This document shows, piece after piece, positions 33,627 through 47,286 of a stretch of 64,000 nt of DNA; the stretch's first letter is position 1, and each line of letters starts with the position of its first letter. The position numbers were made by a program, and so were the translations under genes. The notes under the pieces are model-generated. The model was given only the letters and a program-made list of their open reading frames with translations. It had not been told where the DNA came from and did not search any database. The stretch is from Parapristionchus giblindavisi (taxonomy: Eukaryota; Nematoda; Chromadorea; Rhabditida; Diplogasteridae). The stretch lies in the NCBI GenBank assembly GCA_943737045.1, contig CALSFV010000497.1, positions 21,856 through 85,855 of the forward strand, given 5' to 3'.

Positions 33627-35524
33627 GGAACTAATAGCACACATCAGCAAATAACCGCAATTGTCGATTAATCATGTAACTCTCGTAGTAGCTCGCGTGC
33701 TTGTAACTAAATCATAGATAGATTGATTGTATAATACATAAAAAGTTTTCATCAAACCATGCAATGAAATACACGGACAAATGTTCTGCCCAGTGGTATG
33801 CCGCAGCTACATAAGACCTGCTCGCTAGCATGCTGTGCAACGCGCGAGCAAGAGAGTGAAGAGGTTGTGGAATAGGATAACTTTATGATTCCAAATATTA
33901 ACCATGTCAACATAGTAGAGGTCAAAGTAAGTGGTAAGAGGATTAAATCACAGAGAAACCTCGGTCGCTTTATCTCACAAAACATTCAACAGGAACAAGT
34001 GGTCACTGGAGATGAGAGCTGGGTCTTCTGTAATCTAGTTTTACAAATACTCTAGGAAGACCTGGTGCTGTCTACTGAAGATAATCGCGACACCAGGCAA
34101 CGCTTTATGGTGTCTAGACGTAGCGGTCGAAACACCATAGGGCACATTGCTAGTTAACTTATTTAATCAAAAAAATTATATTTAAAATGCATGCATACTT
34201 ATACTTGTACATCTATTAATAATATTAATTTCAATACCATGGGTGTTCATGGTTTGATAAGAGCCAGGAGGATACCCAAACGTGATGAAAACGTCGGAAT
34301 ACACGTTCAATAATAATGAAAAAAAATGAAATTTTTGCTGGTGTCATAACTTGTAGCGTTGTCATTCCGATTCTTCGATCTTATAGCCACTTCCGAGTAA
34401 ATTGCGTTCCAATAAATACGCAAAGATGTACCTGGCAGATAAGACCACCGCGAACTAGAAACTCTGATGATGCCACAAAACACGAAAATTTCAACACGCC
34501 TAAGGACACTTTTAGAAATGCATAAATATTATTATGATTAAAGTGCAATCTGATTTAATTCTAACGAATTGCGACAGAGTGATGTGGGTTGAGGAAGGAC
34601 TTTTAGGGTAATTTCCAAAGATATATTTTTTCGACTAAAAAATATACTTCAAATGAGGAGTTAGTGAAAAGTAAGTAGTATTAGATTAAGTAAATCGACG
34701 ACAAATTGATTAAGGAATTACAGATAAGAAGTTTTTGACCGGAATCGTCTTTAGCAGAGCGGGGTTACGAAGTTACGAACTTTTCGTTCGGGACACGGTA
34801 CTCGAGCGGATTAGTGGCATGCATGGCTGGCATGCAATGACGAGAACCATGCTATCATATCAGTAAAGTTCGGGTTTACTAAACCTATGCTAGCATGCTA
34901 TCAGAACGTAAGCAATCAAGTGCAAGTCGACTAATCAGTCGGCAGAGTATAACCTGAACACTTGTTGCAGAAAGTGAAAGGGCGAACCCCATTAACGAGT
35001 TTGTTCTCACTATCAAAACTATAACAGAGACAAAATGAATGTAGTTTTACAATTGATAGCATCACTTCAATGGTATATAAAATTATTTCTATTTCTTAAC
35101 TATTTATTTTATCTCTGTTTATTAATCTAACTCAATGGGGTTTCTACTGGCCCATCCCAGGCTGAAACAGTGTATCTCGCCCCTACTAGCTAACACTTTT
35201 GATTTACTAATACCTAATTATTTGGGTACATTTGCATGTTAAACTATAACATATATATTTCAAATTGTCCCCTTGCCATTTGAATATCATAATAAGATTC
35301 ATAGCTCGCGACAATGGCTAAACGGCGCCATTCCCGAGAGAGACAAAAACTACGTAACATGAGTGTCTCAGAACGTGGTTACAGTGCGACAGACATGAGA
35401 GAGAACTAGAGACAACGAACGAAATCGGTTCGTCTATTCTGCACTTTTACGTACTTTCCCTGCAGATTTTCAAGCGATCATTCCTTTTCTAACGTTAGTT
35501 TCGTGAAGTTTGTCTTCCTGCCAC
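33627..35524. other. Gene-free stretch with repeat E
   Basis: It contains the repeat E copy at 34030-34235 and the related hairpin at 35120-35200. A 69-codon frame at 34316-34525 has no supporting signal. Confidence 0.4.
34030..34235. repeat. Dispersed hairpin repeat E, most complete copy
   Basis: Two hairpins, CCTGGTGCTGTCTACTGAAG..CACCAGG and TATGGTGTCTAGACG..ACACCATA, followed by GCATGCATACTTATACTTG. Confidence 0.7.
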
Positions 35525-35645
35525 TTAAAGCGATACCCACGGCTAATTTGAAACACTCCGTTCTGGCCACAATCTCTCGCTTTCTTTGTCTACGAGAGAG
35601 TATTGCCAATGCGGAGAGCAAAATTAGCTTGGGGTGTCCCTTTAA
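35525..35645. mobile_element. Family A hairpin MITE
   Basis: Complete, both TTAA ends. Confidence 0.9.
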
Positions 35646-35861
35646 AGTTGCACGAGAACCAAGTAAACGTTATGTAAAAACGTGTTGGAAGGAAATCGAA
35701 AGGGGTACGGTTGCCCATTTTCCGGGACAGGAGTCACAGTGAAAACACAAAATCTAATAAAAGCGGTAGACGTGCATGTCAATCTATAAGGGACTAGGCC
35801 AGGATCGGATTTGGAACGACCTATTGTGATGCGCCAAATAGGGTGTGATAGATCCGTGTTG

Positions 35862-36022
35862 GGGGAGAGGGAGGGCAGAGGGAGAGGTAGAGGTAGAGGG
35901 AGAGGGAGAGGTAGAGGGAGGGCAGAGGGAGAGGGAGAGGGAGAGGTAGAGGGAGAGGTAGAGGGAGAGGGAGAGGGAGGGAGAGGGAGAGGGAGAGGTA
36001 GAGGGAGAGGGAGAGGCCGAGA
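35862..36022. repeat. (GAGGGA)n purine tract
   Basis: Variant GAGGGAGAGGTA hexamers on the + strand. Long open frames on both strands here are low-complexity artefacts. Confidence 0.95.
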
Positions 36023-36440
36023 GAGGATAGCGAAATCGCCCTCATATGAATAACTGATCCTATTCTTTTTCTTACCAAGAGAGGTCATGTTGAGTGTGGG
36101 GAGAGGATTAGGCAAGGATGGAGGGGGGGGGGGGGTGGTGAGGACAATTCAATGAGGATGTGTTGGAGGATTGAGAATGATTCAGTCGTTTTGCAATTCT
36201 GATCGGTTTATGGGAAGGATGGGGATACATTGCCATATACTGACCAATACATCTAATAATGAATAGAGTATGGAAAACAAGGAGATTTTTTTTGCTTTCC
36301 GTAGTGTTTTGCATAAGAAAAGGTGAATTCATGAAGCAACAACGCCAATTCGAATGAGTTTCACGAAACGAACAAAGTGAAATGAATAGTGTTGTAGTGA
36401 ATGAGAATGATCCATGAACCCATATGAATCCATGAATAAA

Positions 36441-36550
36441 GTTGAGGGGACTCAATGACCTCTCCATTTTACACACTATTTCTCCGTTGTCTAACAATGA
36501 GAGAGCATTGCACGTCGAAGAGACCATTGAGAGAGGTTACGCTCCCTTTG
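36441..36550. mobile_element. Family B hairpin MITE, left tip decayed
   Basis: Arms clear; the terminal TTAA is lost on both sides. Confidence 0.8.
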
Positions 36551-36681
36551 ATGGAATACAGAAATAAATAAATATATGATGTGAAGTTGACTGATTGAAG
36601 AAGACCATGCACTATTGAAGAATAATCAATGAAAAACATAAAAGATTATTTAAAGTTACACCTACTCTTTAAAAAAACTCT

Positions 36682-36779
36682 TTTAGGTACACCTCAAGAT
36701 TATTTTACGCTCTGGCAATACTGCCTAGAAGACAAAGAAAGGGCGAGAGTGTGACCAGTTCAATGTAGTCTTGCTTTAA
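36682..36779. mobile_element. Family A hairpin MITE, degenerate
   Basis: Shortened arms; left tip TTAGGTACACCTCAAG. Confidence 0.65.
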
Positions 36780-36992
36780 TATTGCTTATTGAACATGTTC
36801 CTCTAAAACAAAAATCAAAAAGGAAACATTAATCAAGATATATTTATTTGTTCGTGGAGTTCTTCTGATTCTCACTATCAGGGAATATGCTGAAAACATA
36901 CAAAGGCGCGGAATTGTTACAGTGCCTTACAATCAAAGACAAGAAAAGTTAGAGAGAGAGAGACAGATACAGAGACGTTGACGGTACCTTCA

Positions 36993-37240
36993 CAGAGAGG
37001 AAAAATCCCCAATAACGTCTCTTTACGGAATTCTTCCCTCATAGGCAAGGCAATAGGGTAATGCACTGTTACATTTGCCTTACGTGCCTACGCCGTAACC
37101 CCCTCCGCCGCGTCTCCGGCGCAACGGAGGGAGTTACGGCGTAGGCACGTAATGCAAATGTAACGATGCATAAGGAATTCCCTGATTCATAAATTTCATA
37201 ATCATTTCCTCACTGTTTAGGGATTTTTCTCTGTGTGTTC
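36993..37240. mobile_element. Foldback element K2 interrupted by G2
   Basis: Ends CACAGAGAGGAAAAATCCCC and mirror; inner GGAATTCTTCCCTCATA as in K1. The middle is split by G2 at 37064-37171. Confidence 0.75.
37064..37171. mobile_element. Foldback element G2
   Basis: Same outer sequence as G1 (TGTTACATTTGCCTTACGTG and mirror), with a longer GC-rich loop. Confidence 0.85.
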
Positions 37241-37292
37241 AGTGTGCGCTGCTCACATGTTGAAGAGTGAACGGTGGGCCCGTGAACTGAGG

Positions 37293-37393
37293 TTAGAGGT
37301 ACACCCGAGCTAATTTTACTCAACCCTCTGGCAACACTCTCTCGTAGACAAGGAAAGCGAGAGAGCATTGCCAGAGTTTCAGATTAGTTTGCA
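37293..37393. mobile_element. Family A hairpin MITE, right end diverged
   Basis: Left GAGGTACACCCGAGC and the core hairpin are clear. Confidence 0.75.
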
Positions 37394-37965
37394 ACCGTTC
37401 AGTAGAATGACAAGTGCAAATGTCCAATATGAAACAACTTGAATAGAATGATAAATTGGAACATTATAGGCGGGAGCTAGCAGTGCGAGAATGTAAGAGG
37501 GTGGAAGAGGCACACAGTTAGGCCGTGGCAGAGGGGAAAATTAACCTGATAACTTGAGTGATAGCAACAATCAAGTAAAATCGAAAGTTACTATAGTTGG
37601 AGAGCGAACGTCGTCAATAGTAGTAGGTTAATGCAAAGTTGTAATATAGAGATCGTACATTTTCTGAATGATTGTGGCAGATCCGGTTATAGCGCCGCTA
37701 AAACCGGAATACCCACCCAGTTTGAAAGAAATATTTATTTAGAAATACGTATTTAGCTATTCCTAATACAATTGCTCTTGCTCCGATGATTCGGAGATGA
37801 AACTAGCTGAGGTCATTTTTTGTTGTTTAGTATGAATGCGGTTGGTTGGTTGGTCGGTTCTATGCTGAATCTAGCTTTAATTTCACCAGAAAATACGACT
37901 GATTGACGCACGCGTTTGGCTCTATGAATCAACGTTTTTGGACGTTAAAAATCTGGAAAAAAAAT

Positions 37966-38066
37966 CATATTAATTTTACTCTGCGCTCTGGAGACACTCT
38001 CTCGTGGACAAAGAAAGCGAGTGAACATAGCCAGAGAGTTTCAGCGTAGCTCTAAGTGTGCCTTAA
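37966..38066. mobile_element. Family A hairpin MITE
   Basis: Core and right TTAA are present; left tip diverged. Confidence 0.75.
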
Positions 38067-38718
38067 ATGCACGAATGTTTATGTATTTATTTAATTATCG
38101 TACACCACAAGTGTGAGTGTATCCGAAGTGTGTTGTGATCTGTTATGTCAATGTACGGGTATTCTTCAAGAATACACAGCTTAGTGTCAAATAGAAAATC
38201 ATCGAAGGCCCTGAATGATCCACAAGTTATATTGACAATAGTGGTAGTGGAGAGTATCTATGCTCATAATTTTGAATAACGTTAGATCATTAAACTTATT
38301 TGTCAAAATAAATAATAATAATAATAGTAATAATAGTAATAATAACACGAAAGATCGCATCAGATAAAAAAAGACAAAAACATGTTGGTGTAAGCATAGA
38401 TAGTCCAAACACATGTTGATATTGAATTGAATGTAGTAAATACATACATATCTCTCCGCTTGAGAACAACAAGCTCTTTATTTTAATAATATGAAACCAT
38501 CAGTATAATATATCAATATCTGTATAGCACATAGCAGAATGTATAAAATAAGTATATGATATATAATATAATATAAAATATATCAGGAGTGCGAAATATC
38601 AATTAGAGTTAATGTAACGAAGGAATTGTTTTGAAAGTAGGTTGGATTGGAAGGAAACTATTTAAAGACTTTGTATTCGAGATAAATACGATCCAGTGTT
38701 TAGGCCCCCAATGGGCAT
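38067..38718. other. Gene-free stretch downstream of the secreted-protein gene
   Basis: It holds an (ATTT)n/TCGTACACCACAAGTGTG repeat at 38080-38130 and a (AAT)n run near 38310; otherwise AT-rich. Confidence 0.4.
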
Positions 38719-41417
38719 TCAAGAGCATCTAAGAGCGTGCAACTCGGTTACGTTTCCTTGCGAACAACTCCATCCTTTATCAAGTACGTCAAATTGGGTC
38801 ACACCTTGCCATGAACCGGAAGGTATGGTCCACTGTATCTGAAAATTTGAATATCAAAGTTTCGGATACTGTAATGATCTCTTGTAATGGCTTTGGAAAG
38901 CCACACCCCAAGTTAAGTTGAAACTCTTCCCTCTGGCCGCACTCAAGCCTTCTTTGTCTACGAGAGAGTATTACCAATGCGCAATGTAAAATTTGCTTGG
39001 AGTGTGCCTTTAATAAGAATGTCATCAAAGTAATTTAATTATTCATTAACTAGTTCGATTGGAAAATGCTCACCGTCTTTCCTTCTAGGCATTCAACTCC
39101 TTTCTCTGTGTATTTGGCATTTCGAATCGGAAAACCGCTATTCTCGCCATATGGAGTCACCACTTCTGTGCATGTTACTGATGATATTTTGGCAGTTACT
39201 TGGTCTTGGAATCTTCTGCTTCCGTACAATACCTGAATATATAAGAAAATACTAAATACTCGACTTTCATAGTGTAGCAGATGAGTTTCCTTCGCGCGTT
39301 TAGCGAATTCCACGCACGAACGAAACGGGTCATCATGGGTTTTGGAAGAAGGAGAAACAGGAAAACTGGGCGCACTGCGATCGATGCCGGGATAATAGCT
39401 TGCCAGTTTTTTTGTAATCACCGCTTGTTAGATGCGTATCACGGACTCGATTCCCCGTTTGTTATTTTCTTTCGTTTTTCCTTGTGCGTCGGATAGATAT
39501 AGCCGGTTTTGTATTCGAAAAGATCTGATTTATACAGTAGACGACAAAATTATATCATATTTTATTTTTCAAGGAATATTTCCAGCAAGGATCAATGAAA
39601 CTTGGTATGGCTCCTGCATCATATACATGCACTGTTGTATAGTACATCCACCTGTAGTAGAAGTCAAGTCCTCGAAAAGAAATACAAATATTGCGAAATT
39701 TTCGATTTTGCCAATATTCGATTTTTCCGTGATATTTTGTTAAAATTTTTATCGCTCTTTGTAAAGCGTATTTCAATTCCATTTATACACGTGGTGTATG
39801 CAGTGGATCGAGAGATGATGTGAACACGCAAACTGAGTTGTTAACAGCAGGGGAGAATAACCAAAGCTACAGTAATCAGGACCTACTCAAATGAAACTTT
39901 GCCAGCAAATCATTAATGAACAAAAATCGATCGCTGATTTCTACAAGCGTAGGTATGCGCAGGGAAGTTCCACTTGTTACGGCTAGCAAGAATAAATAGG
40001 GTAGAGCTCAGATTAGCTATAGTCTCGAAGATAGAAACATCCGAGATATCTCTATTCTTGGCCTCTACTTCACTTTTCCTTATATTTCTCGTCGAATTTC
40101 CCTTTGCCAATCATCCCAATCCATACGTACGTAATGTTCATTCTCAGTAAAAGAATTTATGACTACATGGACGAGGATCTATGAAGAAGTCGGAAAGTTA
40201 CAAGAAAAAATAAAAGATGTATAGAGTTGGAATAATGTGTATCTTAGATATATTGTTAATCATGAACACAATGATTGTTATGAGCGTTTCAAATAAATGT
40301 AGCGTATTGTATCGATCAGATGTAATCGAAATATGCTTCAACTAGACCAACTAGAATTAATTATACTCCTCATTCAACGCTAATTTTAGTTTCACATTAT
40401 TCCAACTCTATCCGTCTTTAATTTTTTTCTTGTAACTTTGCGACTTCTTCATAGATCCTCGTCCATGTAGTCATAAATTCTTTTAGTGAGAATGAACATG
40501 ACGTACGTATGGATTGGGATGATTAGCAAAGGAAATTCGACGAGAAATATAAGGAAAAGTGAAGTAGAGGCCAAGAATAGAGATATCTCGGATGTTTCTA
40601 TCTTCGAGACTATAGCTAATCTGAGCTCTACCCTATTTATTCTTGCTAGCCGTAACAAGTGGAACTTCCCTGCGCATACCTACGCTTGTAGAAATCAGCG
40701 ATCGATTTTTGTTCATTAATGATTTGCTGGCAAAGTTTCATTTGAGTAGGTCCTGATTACTGTAGCTTTGGTTATTCTCCCCTGCTGTTAACAACTCAGT
40801 TTGCGTGTTCACATCATCTCTCGATCCACTGCATACACCACGTGTATAAATGGAATTGAAATACGCTTTACAAAGAGCGATAAAAATTTTAACAAAATAT
40901 CACGGAAAAATCGAATATTGGCAAAATCGAAAATTTCGCAATATTTGTATTTCTTTTCGAGGACTTGACTTCTACTACAGGTGGCTGTACTATACAACAG
41001 TGCATGTATATGATGCAGGAGCCATACCAAGTTTCATTGATCCTTGCTGGAAATATTCCTTGAAAAATAAAATATGATATAATTTTGTCGTCTACTGTAG
41101 CTCTGTCTAGCCATTATTTTCACGAAAACTCGATGGTATCTTCCTTATTGTTAAAATAACATCTCTAACTGTAGAAATCTTACGCGGTAATATCCTTGCT
41201 CATCGAATATGATTCGATCTCCGGCAAAAATTGTTCCTTCACAAGTCACTTTCATTTCCTTCGGTTCACAACTACATTCTACTTTGGTGTAATCACAATG
41301 CACTGATTTGTCGATGACACCGAGACCAGCTATCCATGCTGCAAAAGAGTTACTAATCGCGACGCTCCAGAAGAAGGCAAAAATCCAAGCGCATCTTTGT
41401 TGTGTACGTCTGTTCAA
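38719..41417 (-). CDS. Cysteine-containing, probably secreted protein of unknown family (5' end uncertain)
   Basis: Three exons, 41417-41184, 39232-39074 and 38838-38719, join in phase 0 and end at TGA 38719-38721. The first exon contains a hydrophobic run (CAWIFAFFWSVAISNSFA) that could be a signal peptide, then a Cys-rich segment (VHCDYTKVECSCEPKEMKV). No in-frame ATG precedes the hydrophobic run, so the true start may lie in a missed exon, or the exon may begin at the TTTTGCAG inside it. Exon 2 starts VLYGSRRFQDQ; exon 3 ends NVTELHALRCS. A 1.56 kb palindromic element occupies the first intron. Exon 2 of the neighbouring small gene also starts VLYG, hinting at a shared origin. No domain recognised. 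Confidence 0.6.
38891..39013. mobile_element. Family A hairpin MITE
   Basis: In the last intron of the secreted-protein gene; right TTAA intact. Confidence 0.82.
39535..41097. mobile_element. Palindromic element Q, 1.56 kb (Tc1/mariner-like ends)
   Basis: TA-flanked ends CAGTAGACGACAAAATTATA and mirror. The arms (about 780 bp each) are nearly identical and meet near 40330. Frames in the arms mirror each other, with no transposase motif. Confidence 0.92.
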
Positions 41418-41443
41418 CCCTTTACATGGTTTAATTAGAAGTT

Positions 41444-41563
41444 TTAAAGGTAGCGTTACCTCTCCATGATCTCTTCATTGTATACCCTATTTTTCTGTTC
41501 TCTAACAACGAGAGAGCATTGCGCGTCGAAGAGACCATTGAGAGAGGTTACGCTCCCTTCAAA
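41444..41563. mobile_element. Family B hairpin MITE
   Basis: Left TTAA, right end TTCAAA; lies between the two small secreted-protein genes. Confidence 0.88.
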
Positions 41564-41898
41564 AAAGTACAAGTCTGATAAAATATAATTGCACACAATC
41601 TTGAATAACATTTGACCGATGTGTTGCCAAACTAGTAGCGAATTGAAAAAAAGCAAATAATAATTTAAAATACGCGGTGGAGTCGCCGTATCCGTTGCCG
41701 TAATAGAAGTAATGACACACTTCGCATTAGTTGTATTTCGTACGTATACGGTCTTAACAAATAGTAATAATAACAATTTTATGAGTTTTAATTTTTTTTA
41801 AAACTTTTTCTTTTTTATCTTTACACCAACGAAGAAACCATTCCGACCACACTCTATCGTTCTCGTTCAGGAGAGAGATTGTTGAGATTTTTACATTA

Positions 41899-42420
41899 CA
41901 GTACAGCCCGGTCGTGTTTTGTACACTCGTCCCGCTGCGCGCATTTGCACGCATCATTTATTTTCTTTGCGTATGAATATTTTTCAATTCTCAAAGTCTT
42001 AATGATGAGTTTCCATGATAAAACAATATTTGCATGACTAAAGAAAGTGAAACAAAATTTGTATTAATGAGGAAAACAATTAAAACACAAATCACACTGA
42101 TCCGAAAATGATGGGTAATTATTTACTGGAATGGTATATTGTAATATTGATCGCGCGATCGCCGTAAAATGTTTTTGAAGATCTACAGTACCCATCATTT
42201 TCGGACCAGTGTGATTAGCTTTTTAATTGTTTTTCTCATTAATTAAAATTTTGTTTCACTTTCTTTGGTCATTAAAATAATTTATTATCATGGAAACTCA
42301 TGATTAAGACTTTGAGAATCGAACAATATTCATACTCAAAGGAAATAAATGATTCGCGCAAATACGCGCCGCTGCTGCATACAGCGGGACGCATGTACAA
42401 AACACGACCGTGTTGTACTG
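41899..42420. mobile_element. Foldback element C2
   Basis: Uninterrupted 522 bp copy of C1: ends CAGTACAGCCCGGTCGTGTT and mirror, inner GGTCCGAAAATGATGGGTA. Confidence 0.9.
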
Positions 42421-42529
42421 CATATATATATAAGATCTTATAAGATAGAAATACTATTCAAGTAATTGCAGTGTATATATCATTTCTTCATATTTTTTTA
42501 CCTTTTCATCTTTCTAATTGTTTGTGACC

Positions 42530-45800
<3,271 letters not shown>

Positions 45801-46234
45801 AATGTCAATGGTAATCGTATTATGAAAGCTTAACGATCTCTGAAAATTAAAGTATGAGTGTATGAAAGAGTTTGAAAATTAAAGCGATCACTGTGAACAC
45901 GACCAACAGTCTTCTTTTTACTTTGAAAGATAGAAGGAATGAAAACGACAAGAAAGAGAGGAAACTGTGTGGAGGTGGATGGTATCACGCATCGTTGATT
46001 TGAGTTATCTAACGAGGTGCTACTGTAGAGTGATTTATTTGTATTTTAGAATTAGAGAGAGAGTCGTATAGATCTTGACTTAGATCTTGTATCGATTTAT
46101 CTTTGAATTTATTTCATGTATTGTAAAATGGCAGAGTTAACGTCTTTAAAAGATTTATATATTTTTTAAATGATGTAACATTGGTAAAATGCATGACTAC
46201 AGCACTCAATAATTTTGAGAACAACACTTGCATT
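45801..46234. other. 5' flank of the small secreted-protein gene
   Basis: AT-rich; contains GAGAGAGAG at 46045. No RNA or exon supported. Confidence 0.35.
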
Positions 46235-46796
46235 TACAATAACAGCCAAAAGTATTCGCCAATTATTTTGAAAATTCATAACTTTTGACTCAGATGAGCA
46301 ATCGGGCTCATGTTTTGGCAGGATACTATAGTACTTGTGGACATCATATCCTACCCCCGTTGTTATGATTCGTCGTCGTTGTATTGTCTTTTTCAAGCCA
46401 AAATTTTTCAAGCCCCTCTATGCTTACGCAGCGATAATTAATTCCTCAGCGGAATTTTTCTGTGACTTGTTGTTAACATTGTATGAACAACATTTACTGA
46501 GGAGTAGAATCCAACATGCGATCCTTTCGGGTTAATGCATTCCTCTGAGAAATTCGAAATTTCCGACACCCCTGAATTTGGGCAAAAATGTCATAACTTT
46601 GTGTTCAGTGTTGCTATACGCTCAAAACTTTGCAGAGATAATAGTACATGAGTGATACAAAACCTGACTGAGTATGAGCTCGATCGGTTGAATTTTGAGA
46701 AATTTCGAAAATTAATTTTTCACATTTTTTGAGAAAATTAATTTTTCACATCATAACAATTATCATGATGATAGAAGATGATAAATATCTCTGGTA

Positions 46797-46976
46797 ATTT
46801 CTCCCCGCGGGGCACCCTGTCTAAGCACGCCACCCCGCGGGGCACCCTGCCTTTAGTTTCCCCGCGGGGCACCCTGTTGCTCACCCCGCAGGGCACCCTG
46901 TCTAAACAATCCGCCCCGCAGGGCACCCTGTCTTTAGCCACCCCGCGGGGTACCCTGTCCAAGCTTGTCATGAGTG
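46797..46976. repeat. GC-palindrome array 2
   Basis: Six good units of CCCCGCGGGG (or CCCCGCAGGG) followed by CACCCTGTC at 25-33 bp spacing, bounded on the left by CTCTGGTAATTTCT. Reading it as coding gives PRGTLS repeats, but no splice signals support translation. Confidence 0.9.
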
Positions 46977-47286
46977 CGCTCCACGGTGCGCTCCTATGCT
47001 GATTGAACGCATCTTACTGTGATTTCAAAATTTCGTTTCGTTTTTCATGTTTTTGTTTATTTGTTTGTTTCATTTGCATTTTGATATTAGTTTCGACTCA
47101 GTTTTGTTTTCATTTGATGTAACCCTAGTAGCTTGAGTGAATAGAAGCTAGAATGAATGTGTTGATTCCATTGGTTCTTCTAGTTTGTGCAAATTATGTC
47201 AATTTTCCTTATTGATGTTTAATTTCAAAATTTATTGGTTGTATACGGTAATAATTTGTTATATAATTGATTAACTTATTTTTCAG

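Noticed and set aside
35642..36115. 157-codon Pro/Leu/Ser-rich frame and its antisense Gly/Arg/Glu frame
   Set aside because: Both come from the GAGGGA tract; no gene signals.
46335..46535. Protein-coding gene MWTSYPTPVVMIRRR in the T arm
   Set aside because: The identical frame in the inverted arm at 52207-52407 shows it is part of a repeat; no domain recognised.
46778..47002. PRGTLS-repeat protein across array 2 (and 50411-50771)
   Set aside because: The frame follows from the palindrome unit; no splice sites, start context or consistent spacing in codons.
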